This document shows positions 31,709 through 41,134 of a DNA stretch of 64,000 bases, piece by piece. A program made the translations under genes and the position numbers. The stretch is from Shewanella sp. MBTL60-112-B2 (GTDB lineage: Bacteria; Pseudomonadota; Gammaproteobacteria; Enterobacterales; Shewanellaceae): contig NZ_BPFA01000002.1 of NCBI RefSeq assembly GCF_019655055.1, positions 62,001-126,000 on the forward strand, written 5' to 3'. Within the stretch, counting starts at the first letter, position 1. Each line of letters opens with the position of its first letter. Below the pieces are notes generated by a model. The model saw nothing but the letters and a program-made list of their open reading frames with translations, did no database searches and had not been told where the DNA came from.

Positions 31709-32773
31709 CTATTCGTCTGGACCTGCTCTAAAGTGACGAGCGTGTCTCTGCTCATCAAGACTCGCAATAATGCGATGATAATTATTGTATCTGTCTTCAG
31801 TGATCTCACCGGCTTTGAACGCTTCGGTAATTGAACACCCAGGATCGTTTAGGTGTTTGCAGTCTCTAAACTTACAGGTCCCTAAATAATCTCTAAACTC
31901 AACAAAGCACCAACCCACGCGATCTGCAGGCAAGTGCCATAATGCAAACTCACGCACACCTGGAGAGTCAATTAAATCTCCGCCAGTAGCGATATGCAGC
32001 AGTTTTGCGGTGGTAGTGGTATGTTGGCCAAGGCCTGAGTTTTCAGAAATATCACCGGTAATGAGCTCAGCATCAGGCATCATGGCGTTGATCATCGATG
32101 ACTTACCTACACCAGACTGGCCAACAAAGACGTTTACTTTGTCGTTCATCAGGGCATGTAGCTGTTCAACACCTTCACCCGTTTTGCTACTCACCCGATA
32201 TACTCGATAGCCTATGCTCTTGTATCGCTCAAGCGCTGCATCGATCTCTGGCGCCTCTTCTGGCGTAATCAAGTCGACTTTATTCAAGATGATGACCGGC
32301 TCGATGCCAGTATCTTCAGCCGCGACCAGATAACGATCGATGATTTGGGTCGTAAAAGCCGGCTGTGTTGAGGTGACAATCAAAATCTGATCGATATTTG
32401 ATGCAATGATTTTCACGCCGTCATAAAGGTCAGGGCGCGAAAGCTGTGAATGCCTAGGATGCACGGCTTCGACAATACCTTCGATACGACTAGCCCCTGA
32501 CTCACTGGTCAGTGCCAAACGAACGATAACTTTATCACCAGTCACTAGGCTTTTAATATTACGGCGAATATTACAGCGAGCAAGGTGGCCAGAGTCCGTC
32601 TCGACGTCAGCGTGTTGGCCGAAGCGTGAAATAATGGTGCCTTGTTGCTCAGGACCTAACATACTGTCTTGTAAGTCAGTAGTTTCGCCAGCATCACGGC
32701 TCTGTAATTTCTTTTTTTGGTTGGTCCGCATTCTGCGTAATTGACCATGGCTTAGCGGTTTCTTTTTACTCAC
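31709..32773 (-). CDS. rsgA: Ribosome small-subunit GTPase RsgA
   Basis: A circularly permuted GTPase of 354 residues for late 30S maturation. The order of motifs is NKVD (G4), GQSGVGKSS (G1), then DSPGVREF (G3), after an N-terminal OB fold. A C-terminal zinc knuckle follows (CKFRDCKHLNDPGC). The N-terminal Lys/Arg-rich tail fits rRNA binding. Divergent from orn as in E. coli. Confidence 0.96.
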   Translation of the reverse strand: MSKKKPLSHGQLRRMRTNQKKKLQSRDAGETTDLQDSMLGPEQQGTIISRFGQHADVETDSGHLARCNIRRNIKSLVTGDKVIVRLALTSESGASRIEGIVEAVHPRHSQLSRPDLYDGVKIIASNIDQILIVTSTQPAFTTQIIDRYLVAAEDTGIEPVIILNKVDLITPEEAPEIDAALERYKSIGYRVYRVSSKTGEGVEQLHALMNDKVNVFVGQSGVGKSSMINAMMPDAELITGDISENSGLGQHTTTTAKLLHIATGGDLIDSPGVREFALWHLPADRVGWCFVEFRDYLGTCKFRDCKHLNDPGCSITEAFKAGEITEDRYNNYHRIIASLDEQRHARHFRAGPDE

Positions 32774-32885
32774 GTATTAGTCTTCAATGATAAAGGTGAT
32801 TTTGTGTTGCTTAAAAAAGCAGTATGATACACGGTCTTAAACAAAAAAGCCTGAATTTAGGCTAACAGGAATAACGGGTCGCATT

Positions 32886-33431
32886 ATGGCTATAGATGAG
32901 AACAATCTGATTTGGGTCGATTTAGAAATGACAGGACTAGAGCCTGCCGTTGATAAGATTATAGAAATGGCCACAATAGTGACAGATAAAGAGCTAAATA
33001 TTATTGCGCAAGGCCCTGTTATTGCGATTCATCAATCTGATGAACAATTAGCGCTAATGGACGATTGGAATCAAAAACACCATGGTGAATCAGGTCTAGT
33101 TGATCGCGTTAGAGCGAGTACGGTAAATGAAGAACAAGCAATTGCAGAGACTATCGCGTTTTTATCGCAATATGTGCCAGCAGGTGCTTCACCTATGTGT
33201 GGTAATAGTATTGGTCAAGATCGTCGCTTTCTAAATCGCTATATGCCAGAGCTTGAAGATTACTTTCATTACCGTAATATCGATGTGAGCACGATTAAAG
33301 AGTTGGTTCGTCGCTGGGAACCAACAGCAATGGAAGGCTTTAAGAAAAAGAATACTCACCAAGCATTGCAAGATATCGAAGAATCTATCGCCGAATTGCA
33401 GTTTTATCGAGCTAAAGTATTTACTATTTAA
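32886..33431 (+). CDS. orn: Oligoribonuclease
   Basis: This 181-residue 3'-5' exoribonuclease degrades 2-5 nt RNAs and pGpG. The DEDDh residues are visible in [20 protein letters not shown] and THQALQDI. It is followed by the tRNA-Gly cluster, the same order as E. coli orn-glyVXY. Confidence 0.96.
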   Translation: MAIDENNLIWVDLEMTGLEPAVDKIIEMATIVTDKELNIIAQGPVIAIHQSDEQLALMDDWNQKHHGESGLVDRVRASTVNEEQAIAETIAFLSQYVPAGASPMCGNSIGQDRRFLNRYMPELEDYFHYRNIDVSTIKELVRRWEPTAMEGFKKKNTHQALQDIEESIAELQFYRAKVFTI

Positions 33432-33461
33432 CCAATCAGTCAGATTATTTAAAAGAAAGGG

Positions 33462-33489
33462 TTGCAGAGTAGGGAAATTTTCATATAAT
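33462..33489 (+). promoter_or_regulatory. Promoter of the tRNA-Gly cluster
   Basis: TTGCAG (33462-33467) and TATAAT (33484-33489) are 16 bases apart and followed by a GC-rich discriminator GCGGCC, typical of stringently controlled stable-RNA promoters. The first tRNA begins 57 bases after the -10. Confidence 0.75.
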
Positions 33490-33545
33490 GCGGCCTCAAC
33501 TTTTCGCTAAGCACCAACTTAGTGATTATTGATAAAAGTTGAAAT

Positions 33546-33621
33546 GCGACATTAGCTCAGTTGGTAGAGCGATACCTTGCCAAGGTATAGGTCATCGGTT
33601 CGAACCCGATATGTCGCTCCA
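33546..33621 (+). tRNA. tRNA-Gly(GCC), copy 1
   Basis: A 76-base cloverleaf: acceptor GCGACAT/ATGTCGC, D stem GCTC/GAGC, anticodon loop TTGCCAA with GCC, T arm ATCGG-TTCGAAC-CCGAT, discriminator T and encoded CCA. First intact gene of the array. Confidence 0.97.
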
Positions 33622-33669
33622 AATTAAAACTTATGGGAACACCAAGTCCGGTAAGTAAACAAGATTTAT

Positions 33670-33768
33670 GCGACATTAGCTCAGTTGACTCTTTATAAGA
33701 GCAAAAGGGCGATACCTTGCCAAGGTATAAGTCATCGGTTTTTGTTTTGAATCCGATATGTCGTTTCA
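33670..33768 (+). pseudogene. Loop-expanded tRNA-Gly-like copy 1
   Basis: A 99-base version of the tRNA. The 7-base acceptor stem (last pair G-T), a D stem (GCTC/GGGC), the whole anticodon arm with GCC, and the T stem (ATCGG/CCGAT) can still form. The D loop is 16 bases longer and holds an extra hairpin CTCTT-TAT-AAGAG. The T loop is 7 bases longer and has lost TTCGA. The 3' end reads TTTCA instead of CTCCA. Elbow contacts and CCA are lost, so translation use is unlikely; the stems persist. Confidence 0.8.
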
Positions 33769-33785
33769 ATCAAGTAAAGATTTAT

Positions 33786-33861
33786 GCGACATTAGCTCAG
33801 TTGGTAGAGCGATACCTTGCCAAGGTATAGGTCATCGGTTCGAACCCGATATGTCGCTCCA
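33786..33861 (+). tRNA. tRNA-Gly(GCC), copy 2
   Basis: Identical in all 76 positions to copy 1, including the GCC anticodon and encoded CCA. Confidence 0.97.
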
Positions 33862-33909
33862 AATTAAAACTTATGGGAACACCAAGTCCGGTAAGTGAAA
33901 AAGATTTAT

Positions 33910-34008
33910 GCGACATTAGCTCAGCTGACTCTTTATAAGAGCAAAAGGGCGATACCTTGCCAAGGTATCAGTCATCGGTTTTTGTTTTGAATCCGATATG
34001 TCGTTTCA
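33910..34008 (+). pseudogene. Loop-expanded tRNA-Gly-like copy 2
   Basis: Same 99-base design as the first expanded copy. It differs by AGCTG for AGTTG in the D loop and by C for A in the variable loop. Stems are unchanged. Confidence 0.8.
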
Positions 34009-34025
34009 ATCAAGTAAAGTTTTAT

Positions 34026-34101
34026 GCGACATTAGCTCAGTTGGTAGAGCGATACCTTGCCAAGGTATAGGTCATCGGTTCGAACCCGATATGTCGCTCC
34101 A
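34026..34101 (+). tRNA. tRNA-Gly(GCC), copy 3
   Basis: Intact 76-base gene identical to copy 1. Confidence 0.97.
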
Positions 34102-34149
34102 ATTTAAAACTTATGGGAACACCAAGTCCGGTAAGTGAAAAAGATTTAT

Positions 34150-34248
34150 GCGACATTAGCTCAGTTGACTCTTTATAAGAGCAAAAGGGCGATACCTTGC
34201 CAAGGTATCAGACATCGGTTTTTGATTTGAATCCGATATGTCGTTTCA
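34150..34248 (+). pseudogene. Loop-expanded tRNA-Gly-like copy 3
   Basis: Third 99-base expanded copy, with changes confined to the variable loop (CAGAC) and the enlarged T loop (TTTTTGATTTGAAT). The acceptor, D, anticodon and T stems remain as in the other two. Confidence 0.8.
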
Positions 34249-34265
34249 ATCAAGTAAAGTTTTAT

Positions 34266-34341
34266 GCGACATTAGCTCAGTTGGTAGAGCGATACCTTGC
34301 CAAGGTATAGGTCATCGGTTCGAACCCGATATGTCGCTCCA
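34266..34341 (+). tRNA. tRNA-Gly(GCC), copy 4
   Basis: Intact 76-base gene identical to copy 1. Its 3' spacer leads directly to another intact gene rather than an expanded copy. Confidence 0.97.
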
Positions 34342-34389
34342 ATTTAAAGCTTATGGGAACACTAAGTCCGGTAAGTGAAAAAGATTTAT

Positions 34390-34465
34390 GCGACATTAGC
34401 TCAGTTGGTAGAGCGATACCTTGCCAAGGTATAGGTCATCGGTTCGAACCCGATATGTCGCTCCA
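34390..34465 (+). tRNA. tRNA-Gly(GCC), copy 5
   Basis: Intact 76-base gene, 124 bases after copy 4. It occupies the place where the pattern predicts an expanded copy, consistent with gene conversion to the intact form. Confidence 0.97.
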
Positions 34466-34478
34466 ATTTAAAGATTAT

Positions 34479-34570
34479 GCGACATTAGCTCAGTTGACTC
34501 TTTATGAGAGCAGAAGGGCGATACCTTGCCAAGGTATAGGTCATCGGTTCGAACCCGATATGTCGCTCCA
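34479..34570 (+). pseudogene. Hybrid tRNA-Gly: expanded D arm, normal T arm and CCA
   Basis: A 92-base copy with the enlarged D loop (hairpin CTCT-TTATG-AGAG) but a normal variable region, T arm TTCGAAC, closed acceptor stem and CCA. It looks like a recombinant of the two forms. With a normal T arm and CCA it might be processed and perhaps aminoacylated, so calling it a pseudogene is provisional. Confidence 0.65.
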
Positions 34571-34617
34571 ATTTAAAGCTTATGGGAACACCAAGTCCGG
34601 TAAGTAAAAAGATTTAT

Positions 34618-34693
34618 GCGACATTAGCTCAGTTGGTAGAGCGATACCTTGCCAAGGTATAGGTCATCGGTTCGAACCCGATATGTCGCTCCA
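34618..34693 (+). tRNA. tRNA-Gly(GCC), copy 6
   Basis: Last intact 76-base gene of the array, followed by a pyrimidine-rich flank (TCTTCTCCTCTTCT). Confidence 0.97.
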
Positions 34694-34760
34694 ATCTTCT
34701 CCTCTTCTACAAAATCCTAAAGAAATAAATTCAAAACTTAGTAAAACCAAATTTTTTATA

Positions 34761-34879
34761 CAGCATTAGCTCAGTTGTGCTCGTAGAAAATGTTGATACC
34801 CTTTTTTGCCAAGGTATAGGCCTGCTTGTATAAACAGCCGGTTCGAACCCACTCTCGATAAGATCAAAAGCTCGCTCCA
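34761..34879 (+). pseudogene. Decayed tRNA-Gly copy
   Basis: Recognisable pieces in order: CATTAGCTCAGTT, GATACC, TTGCCAAGGTATAGG, CGGTTCGAACCC and CTCGCTCCAATCTTC. They are separated by insertions. The 3' flank matches that of tRNA copy 6, so it arose from the last unit of the array. Confidence 0.75.
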
Positions 34880-34910
34880 ATCTTCCTCTTCGTATCATTC
34901 CGTTTAAACT

Positions 34911-34985
34911 CCAAACCAAACCAAACCAAACCAAACCAAACCAAACCAAACCAAACCAAACCAAACCAAACCAAACCAAACCAAA
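34911..34985. repeat. (CCAAA)15 pentanucleotide repeat
   Basis: Fifteen perfect CCAAA copies, followed by two CTAAA variants to 34995. It is not inside a credible gene. Such tracts change length by slippage. Confidence 0.97.
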
Positions 34986-35234
34986 CTAAACTAAAGAAGA
35001 TAGTCATAGACCTTGTTGATACATCATTAGCTCTGTTTGTTACTTATCGTTTTAGCCTTGCTTGAGCGATTACGTGATCGAACGCTTGTTTCTTTCATAA
35101 TCTCTAAAGTAAGCGGGTTTTGCTTTGCTAAAGTTTGACTGTGCTCAAATATTAAGTCGGTTTTTCATACCATAATTAAAAATGACTAATATTTGGGCGT
35201 GTCACTTTTATGTGGCGGACTAAGGAGAGGAAAA

Positions 35235-35690
35235 ATGCGTATTCAACAACTCAGTGAGCTTTTAGATTATGTGGCGAGATGCCGCATAGAGATGGCGCAA
35301 CTCTATAGCCGCTTACATGCACATGCTGACTCTTCTAGAGTGAAGTTGATGTTAGAGTATTTTCAGCAACATGAGCGTAATACCGCTGAAAAACTAGAGG
35401 ACTATATTGATGAAGCGCCGAAAAAGATTCTAGATACTTGGTATAAAGACATTGTTTTTGAAGACTTTATTGGTCAATGCCAGAAGTTAACTTTGCCTGC
35501 CAATATGACTGAAGATGATGTGCTAGAACTGCATCTAAAATTGGATAACAGCTTAATCGGGCTATTAGAGAAGACCGCTAACTCTTCTGCGACAGCAGAA
35601 ACGAAGGGCGCACTAGAAGATCTTGTTAGGGTTAAGAAAATCCAACAACAACGCCTTGTACACAGCAGTATTCGAATGGATGACATCTAA
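35235..35690 (+). CDS. Uncharacterised helical protein
   Basis: 151 residues from ATG 35235, chosen because AAGGAGAGG precedes it; the open frame extends upstream to 35193 without a ribosome site. No signal peptide or membrane helix. It appears all helical, and segments such as RIEMAQLYSRLHAHAD and YFQQHERNTAEKLEDY recall ferritin-like four-helix bundles, but complete metal ligands are not evident. I do not recognise the family. Monocistronic with its own terminator. Confidence 0.75.
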   Translation: MRIQQLSELLDYVARCRIEMAQLYSRLHAHADSSRVKLMLEYFQQHERNTAEKLEDYIDEAPKKILDTWYKDIVFEDFIGQCQKLTLPANMTEDDVLELHLKLDNSLIGLLEKTANSSATAETKGALEDLVRVKKIQQQRLVHSSIRMDDI

Positions 35691-35713
35691 GTTTGCACCA
35701 AGCTTAGCTAACG

Positions 35714-35737
35714 AAGGCACCGGTAGGTGCCTTTTTT
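35714..35737 (+). terminator. Terminator after the helical protein gene
   Basis: AAGGCACC-GGTA-GGTGCCTT followed by TTTT, 24 bases after the stop. Confidence 0.88.
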
Positions 35738-35886
35738 AATTAAATATTGCGGCGATGTGAGCCGTTATAATTGTGATAGATCAAACTTAGGTTATCTAAG
35801 GCCCTTTAGGATTCATTTGCACTTAAGCCTAAGTCTTTAAGCTACTACATTAATTAATATCTCTCCCCACTTCTAGGAACCGTGAT

Positions 35887-37365
35887 ATGAGCCAAGCACA
35901 CTTATTACCGACATCCCTGTTTCTAACCGAGCAAGTTAGAGCCGCCGAATTGAGTGCGGTAAAGAGTGGTTGCGTCAGTCTATATCAATTGGTTGAAAAA
36001 GCCGGAGCAGCAGCCTTTGAGCTAATAAAAGAAAGGCTGGCTGATACTAAGGAAGTAGTGGTATTGGCAGGGCATGGTAACAATGGCGCCGATGCGTATG
36101 TGACAGCCTCATTGTTACTAGAAGCGGGCTTTGACGTTACATTACAAGCAAGTACGCCCAGCAACCCGAGTGATGAGCTTACAAGTGCTATTCGTCAGTT
36201 CTTAGAGTCTGGAGGAGAAGTTGTTGAGTTTTGTCATTCTCAGATTTTAGAGGCTGGAGTCATTATTGATGGCTTGCTAGGCACAGGGATCTCTGGTGAA
36301 TTAAGCGCTGAACTTAGCAGGGTTATCGATGCAGCAAACAAAAGCAGTGCCTGGGTGCTAAGTCTTGATGTGCCATCTGGGCTGAATCCTGATACTGGAA
36401 GCTACGCAACAATAGCGATTGAAGCTGATGTTACTTTGACTTTTGGCGCATTGAAGCAAGGTTTGTTAACGGGAAAGGCTCGTCATAATTGTGGTGAGAT
36501 CTTGATTGCCGAGTTGGGCCTAACGGGTTATTTACCTAAACCAAGTGCAACGCGGATTGTTAGTAGTCAGTATATTAAGGCTTTTTCCCCTCGTAAAAGA
36601 GATGCTCACAAAGGAAACTGCGGTAAGGTCTCTGTTATAGGCGGCGATTACGGCATGGCTGGTGCGGTGAGGCTAGCTGCAGAAGGTTGTCTGCGAAGTG
36701 GTGCTGGACTTGTTACAGTTATATCAAGACCTGAGCACCAACTAATTGTTAGTGCCACTCGTCCTGAATTGATGTTTTGGGGCTGCGAGTTGGTTGATAT
36801 GGAAGTGTATTTAAAGCTTGGATGGGCTACAGCATTAGTGATAGGTCCTGGATTAGGCACTGATGATTGGGGATATAACTTACTCAAAGCGGTGGATCTA
36901 AGTGATAAGCCCTGCGTGATCGATGCTGACGGCCTTAACTTGCTGAAAGAAATGCCAATGAGGCAAAAATATTGGATATTAACCCCTCATCCGGGTGAAG
37001 CGGCGAGGCTTCTCAATATAAGTATCGAGGAGGTTGAGCAAGACAGATTCAAAGCCATTAGGCTGCTGCATCAGGAATATGGTGGGGTGATTGTGCTTAA
37101 AGGGGCTGGAACCCTTATTTTTGATGGTAATCAATGCGTAGTGGCGCCAGTTGGTAACCCTGGTCTTGCAAGTGGAGGCTGCGGTGATGTGCTTGCAGGA
37201 GTGATTGGTGGGCTAGTCGCTCAAGGATACTCGAGTATGGAGGCTGCTTGCTTAGCGGTAGTGATCCATGGTGATGCGGCAGATTTGGCAGCTCGGGCGG
37301 GTGAGCGAGGAATGCTAGCGAGTGACCTAATGCCCTATATTCGCCAGTTAGTTAATGAAATCTAG
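35887..37365 (+). CDS. nnr: Bifunctional NAD(P)H-hydrate epimerase / dehydratase
   Basis: This 492-residue enzyme repairs hydrated NAD(P)H. The N-terminal YjeF_N epimerase domain (about 1-215, with GHGNNGADAYVTA and LDVPSGLNPDTG) is fused to the ADP-dependent dehydratase of ribokinase fold (NCGKVSVIGGDYGMAGA, LTPHPGEAARLL, GNPGLASGGCGDVLAG). First gene of the conserved nnr-tsaE-amiB-mutL-miaA-hfq-hflXKC run. Confidence 0.95.
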   Translation: MSQAHLLPTSLFLTEQVRAAELSAVKSGCVSLYQLVEKAGAAAFELIKERLADTKEVVVLAGHGNNGADAYVTASLLLEAGFDVTLQASTPSNPSDELTSAIRQFLESGGEVVEFCHSQILEAGVIIDGLLGTGISGELSAELSRVIDAANKSSAWVLSLDVPSGLNPDTGSYATIAIEADVTLTFGALKQGLLTGKARHNCGEILIAELGLTGYLPKPSATRIVSSQYIKAFSPRKRDAHKGNCGKVSVIGGDYGMAGAVRLAAEGCLRSGAGLVTVISRPEHQLIVSATRPELMFWGCELVDMEVYLKLGWATALVIGPGLGTDDWGYNLLKAVDLSDKPCVIDADGLNLLKEMPMRQKYWILTPHPGEAARLLNISIEEVEQDRFKAIRLLHQEYGGVIVLKGAGTLIFDGNQCVVAPVGNPGLASGGCGDVLAGVIGGLVAQGYSSMEAACLAVVIHGDAADLAARAGERGMLASDLMPYIRQLVNEI

Positions 37366-37439
37366 TTTAGAAAGCTAGGTGATTAGGTTAAAGTAATGCA
37401 TTCTACGCACGATTTTATTAGGACGCTTTTCAATTCGAA

Positions 37440-37922
37440 ATGAGTATGCAAGCAATTACATTAAATTTAAATGACGAGCAAGACACGGTTAACCTAGGTA
37501 CTAAGTTAGCAGGCTTGATTACGCCTCCATTAACTGTTTATTTAAGTGGTGACCTAGGTGCAGGTAAGACGACTTTTAGTCGCGGTCTTATTCAAAGTCT
37601 TGGCCATCAAGGGGCGGTAAAAAGTCCAACTTATACTTTAGTTGAGCCCTACGAGCTCGATGGGCTAGATGTGTACCATTTCGACCTATATCGTTTATAT
37701 GATCCAGAAGAGTTAGAGTTTATGGGCATACGCGATTATTTTACTGAACGTAGCCTTTGCATTGTAGAGTGGCCAGATCGCGGTCATGGTTTATTACCTA
37801 CTGCTGATATACATATCCATATTAAGTATGTTAATACTGGACGAGAAGTTGAGTTACAGGCACTTTCGGTAGAAGGTGAAAATATATTGGCGGCTCTAAA
37901 CAATAATGATAATAAACAGTAA
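37440..37922 (+). CDS. tsaE: tRNA threonylcarbamoyladenosine biosynthesis ATPase TsaE
   Basis: This 160-residue ATPase works with TsaB and TsaD in t6A37 modification. The P-loop [13 protein letters not shown] and the [11 protein letters not shown] and HFDLYRL motifs are clear. Its 3' end overlaps amiB by 17 bases, indicating coupled translation. Confidence 0.95.
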   Translation: MSMQAITLNLNDEQDTVNLGTKLAGLITPPLTVYLSGDLGAGKTTFSRGLIQSLGHQGAVKSPTYTLVEPYELDGLDVYHFDLYRLYDPEELEFMGIRDYFTERSLCIVEWPDRGHGLLPTADIHIHIKYVNTGREVELQALSVEGENILAALNNNDNKQ

Positions 37923-39228
37923 TATATTTAGATTATTTATACTCCTTTTTACGTTTGGTGCTTCATTCTTTGCGCAGAGTGCTAATACGCTCGAAAGCGT
38001 AAGGATTTGGGCTGCGCCAGACTCGACTCGTCTTGTTTTCGATTTGAGTCAGTCTCCAGACTATAGCTATTTTACTCTTACGAATCCTTACCGCTTAGTG
38101 GTGGATTTGAAGAAGTCCTCTAATAAAGTCGATCTCAATAAGATTAAAAATAACAGTAAGCTGGTTAAGAAAGTACGTAAGAGTAGCCCGCCGGAGAAAG
38201 GCACGTTACGCCTGGTTATCGATCTGGTTAAGCCTGTAAAAGCGAGTTTGTTTGCACTGCCTCCAACTGCACCATACGGTAATCGTTTGGTGGTTGATTT
38301 AGATAGCGCAGGTTCGACGGCGAAAAAAACTGCCGTCACGAAACCCAAAACTCAATTAAGAGATGTGGTGATCGCCATCGATGCGGGTCACGGCGGTGAG
38401 GATCCTGGTTCTATAGGACCTACGGGCATCTATGAGAAAAAACTTGTATTAGAGATATCAAAAAAAGTCGCTCAAAAGATTAATGCCACACCGGGTATGA
38501 GGGCGGTAATGACACGAACTGGCGATTATTTTGTCAATTTGAATAAACGCTCTGACATTGCCCGTAACAGCAAGGCCGACCTTCTAATCTCTATCCATGC
38601 GGATGCTTTTACTTCCCCACAACCTAGGGGCGCCTCTGTATGGGTATTATCCATGCGCCGTGCAAACAGTGAAATTGGTCGCTGGTTAGAGCAAAAAGAA
38701 AAACATTCAGAACTGCTCGGCGGGGCGGGAGAGATTATTCAAAATACTGATAATGAACAGTATCTTGCGATGACACTGCTGGATATGTCTATGGATCGCT
38801 CTATGGCGATTAGCCATAATATTGCAGGAGACGTGCTCTCCAATCTTGGACGCGTGACTAAATTGCATAAGCATAAACCTGAGTCAGCCAGTTTTGCTGT
38901 ACTCAAGTCGCCAGATATTCCATCGATTTTGGTTGAAACAGGCTTTATCTCAAACCCTAAGGAAGAACGGCTATTATCCCAGCGTGACCATCAGAATAAT
39001 GTTGCTAAAGCCATCCATAAAGGAGTGGTTAAGTACTTTGAGGCTAACCCTCCGGTGAACTCACTACTGGCGAGTAAGAGCAGTGTTGAACATAAGGTTC
39101 GAAGTGGAGAGTCGTTATCGGTTATTGCGCATCGTTACCAGATCTCTATAAGCAGTTTGAAAAAGGCAAATAACCTTAAATCAAATAGCCTACGAATAGG
39201 TCAGAAATTAAAGATCCCGAGCGCGTAA
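37906..39228 (+). CDS. amiB: N-acetylmuramoyl-L-alanine amidase AmiB
   Basis: A periplasmic septum-splitting amidase of 440 residues. The signal peptide is followed by an AMIN domain ([16 protein letters not shown]), the zinc amidase_3 domain beginning [13 protein letters not shown], with Glu in LVETGFISN, and a C-terminal LysM repeat ([17 protein letters not shown]). Normally activated by EnvC; that partner is not in the window. Confidence 0.95.
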   Translation: MIINSNIFRLFILLFTFGASFFAQSANTLESVRIWAAPDSTRLVFDLSQSPDYSYFTLTNPYRLVVDLKKSSNKVDLNKIKNNSKLVKKVRKSSPPEKGTLRLVIDLVKPVKASLFALPPTAPYGNRLVVDLDSAGSTAKKTAVTKPKTQLRDVVIAIDAGHGGEDPGSIGPTGIYEKKLVLEISKKVAQKINATPGMRAVMTRTGDYFVNLNKRSDIARNSKADLLISIHADAFTSPQPRGASVWVLSMRRANSEIGRWLEQKEKHSELLGGAGEIIQNTDNEQYLAMTLLDMSMDRSMAISHNIAGDVLSNLGRVTKLHKHKPESASFAVLKSPDIPSILVETGFISNPKEERLLSQRDHQNNVAKAIHKGVVKYFEANPPVNSLLASKSSVEHKVRSGESLSVIAHRYQISISSLKKANNLKSNSLRIGQKLKIPSA

Positions 39229-39247
39229 GAGCTTTTGAGAGTACACA

Positions 39248-41134
39248 ATGGCAATAGAAAAGTTACCGCCACAATTAGCTAACCAGATCGCTGCAGGTGA
39301 GGTAGTTGAACGCCCTGCATCTGTGATTAAAGAGCTGGTTGAAAACAGTCTCGATGCAGGGGCTACACGCGTCGATATTGAGATTGAAAAGGGCGGCGCT
39401 AAACTTATTCGTATCCGCGATAATGGCTCGGGGATCCCAAAAGAGGACCTGAGTCTAGCCTTGTCTCGACATGCCACGTCAAAGCTTAAATCGTTAGATG
39501 ATTTAGAGGCAATCTTGAGTTTTGGCTTTCGCGGCGAAGCGTTAGCGAGTATCAGTTCTGTTTCGCGGCTTATCTTAACCTCACGTACAGCCGAGCAAAC
39601 TGAGGCCTGGCAAGCACATGCTGAAGGCACCGAGATGGCCGTTAAGGTATTGCCTGCAGCTCACCCTGTTGGGTCAACGGTCGAAGCGGTGGATTTGTTT
39701 TTTAATACCCCTGCAAGGCGTCGTTTTTTAAAGAGTGACAAGACAGAGTTCACCCATATTGATGAGTGGCTGAAGCGTATCGCCTTGGCTAGACGTGATA
39801 TTCATTTCACCTTAAAACATAACGGTAAGACGGTACGTAATTATCGGCCTGCTAATACCGAAATTCAGTATATCCAGCGCCTCGGGCAAATTTGCGGCAA
39901 AGCGTTTGCAGAAACCTGTTTGCGAATTGAGTGTCAGCATAATGATTTGAACCTAAGTGGTTACTTGCAATCACCAAACGCAGCGAGTGGCTACAGTGAG
40001 ACCCAGTATTTCTATGTCAATGGCCGCCTTGTAAAAGATCGGCTGGTTAATCACGCGGTTCGTCAGGCATTTGCACAATATGCCGAGGGGATTTCGCCTG
40101 GTTACGTGCTGATGCTAGAACTTGATCCCCATCAAGTGGATGTGAACGTGCACCCGGCAAAACACGAGGTACGTTTTCACCAAAGCCGTTATGTGCATGA
40201 CTATATTTTACAAGCTCTGCAATCGGCTATGGCACAATCGACTCAACTTAGCGTTGATATTGAACCTGAATCAGAGCAGGCGTCAGCATGGCAAACAAGC
40301 CCTACGCGAGGGGCGGTAACACCGTCTCGCTACGTTGACGAATCGAAGAGCAAGTCATCGACATCGTTTGATGTACGAGAAAGACACTCAAGCGCCAGTC
40401 AAGCGCCTTACTCGGGTGGTAGCACAAGTTATAGAAGTCAGCTTAAACCGGCTTCTAGAAACTCAGATGTTAGCTTGCCCTCGCAGACGAGTATTCGTGC
40501 TTACGGTGAGCTCTTAAGTACCGATACAGCTGAAACTCAAAATGCTAGCGGGTCTTTGCGTCCAGTCGCTCATCAAGCCGGCATGTCGAAAAGTACTCAT
40601 GCAGCGGTAAGTATGCCACCAGTCATCGCTGGTCAATACTGGGTGCTAGTAAAAGAGGATAAAATATCTCTGCTGAATATTGCTACGGTAGCAAAGGCGG
40701 CATTGAAAGCTGAAGTTGCGGCCAAGTTTGCACAAGGCTTAATTGGCCAACCTTTGTTGATGCCAGTGGCGATCAGCGTTGATGATGACTGGCCTGAGAT
40801 TATAGAAAATCGTGAGCAGTTAATACGCAAGTTGGGAATTGAGCTTTCTATTCGTCTCGGGCAGTTGATTATTAAGAAAGTGCCCCCATATCTAAGGGAT
40901 AGCCAATTGGCAGCTTTAATCCCTGAATTACTGCAGTGGATTAGATTAGAATTACCCAGCGATGAAGCTATTATAAAGTGGCTTGCTGAGCAAGCTGCAA
41001 ACCGATTTACCAGCGCGAATGAGGCGTGGTTTGCCTTCAATGCATTGCCCGATGATGTGCAGTGTGAGCTTTATAATCACTCTCAAGAATTACCTTGGGA
41101 GCAATGGATGAAAGAAAATCAGAGTGACCGATAA
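39248..41134 (+). CDS. mutL: DNA mismatch repair protein MutL
   Basis: This 628-residue GHKL ATPase couples MutS recognition to MutH/UvrD. ATPase motifs [15 protein letters not shown] and [10 protein letters not shown] lie in the first 100 residues. A Ser/Gln/Thr-rich linker (about 340-430) leads to the C-terminal dimerisation domain. That domain shows no obvious DQHAxxER endonuclease motif, as expected for a MutH-type system. Confidence 0.96.
   Translation: MAIEKLPPQLANQIAAGEVVERPASVIKELVENSLDAGATRVDIEIEKGGAKLIRIRDNGSGIPKEDLSLALSRHATSKLKSLDDLEAILSFGFRGEALASISSVSRLILTSRTAEQTEAWQAHAEGTEMAVKVLPAAHPVGSTVEAVDLFFNTPARRRFLKSDKTEFTHIDEWLKRIALARRDIHFTLKHNGKTVRNYRPANTEIQYIQRLGQICGKAFAETCLRIECQHNDLNLSGYLQSPNAASGYSETQYFYVNGRLVKDRLVNHAVRQAFAQYAEGISPGYVLMLELDPHQVDVNVHPAKHEVRFHQSRYVHDYILQALQSAMAQSTQLSVDIEPESEQASAWQTSPTRGAVTPSRYVDESKSKSSTSFDVRERHSSASQAPYSGGSTSYRSQLKPASRNSDVSLPSQTSIRAYGELLSTDTAETQNASGSLRPVAHQAGMSKSTHAAVSMPPVIAGQYWVLVKEDKISLLNIATVAKAALKAEVAAKFAQGLIGQPLLMPVAISVDDDWPEIIENREQLIRKLGIELSIRLGQLIIKKVPPYLRDSQLAALIPELLQWIRLELPSDEAIIKWLAEQAANRFTSANEAWFAFNALPDDVQCELYNHSQELPWEQWMKENQSDR

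Larger units (their letters stand above)
33546..34341 (+). repeat. 240-base tandem repeat of tRNA-Gly plus expanded tRNA-like copy
   Basis: Intact tRNA genes begin at 33546, 33786, 34026 and 34266, exactly 240 bases apart. Each of the first three units holds one intact tRNA-Gly, a conserved spacer, one expanded tRNA-like copy and a second spacer. Units differ at only a few positions, which points to recent tandem duplication. Confidence 0.95.
34694..35234. other. Decaying end of the tRNA array plus simple repeat
   Basis: About 540 bases without a supported protein gene. It holds a badly decayed tRNA-Gly copy (34761-34879), a (CCAAA)15 repeat, and a possible further remnant from 35021 (CATTAGCTC-like, then CCTTGC and GATCGAAC). 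The start of the next gene at 35235 is preceded by AAGGAGAGG. Confidence 0.7.

Noticed and set aside
33557-34607. Short open frames across the tRNA array on both strands
   Set aside because: They are translations of the tRNA repeats, lack ribosome sites and their residues merely repeat the unit.
33546-34693. CRISPR-like regular repeats
   Set aside because: The repeated units are 240 bases, fold as tRNA-Gly(GCC) and have conserved spacers; no cas genes are nearby.
34731-34979. Minus-strand frame encoding repeated VWFGL
   Set aside because: It is a read-through of the CCAAA repeat, whose 5-base period stays open by chance.
35021-35095. Another tRNA-Gly remnant
   Set aside because: A few words resemble the tRNA (CATTAGCTC, CCTTGC, GATCGAAC), but the match is too weak to list as a gene relic.
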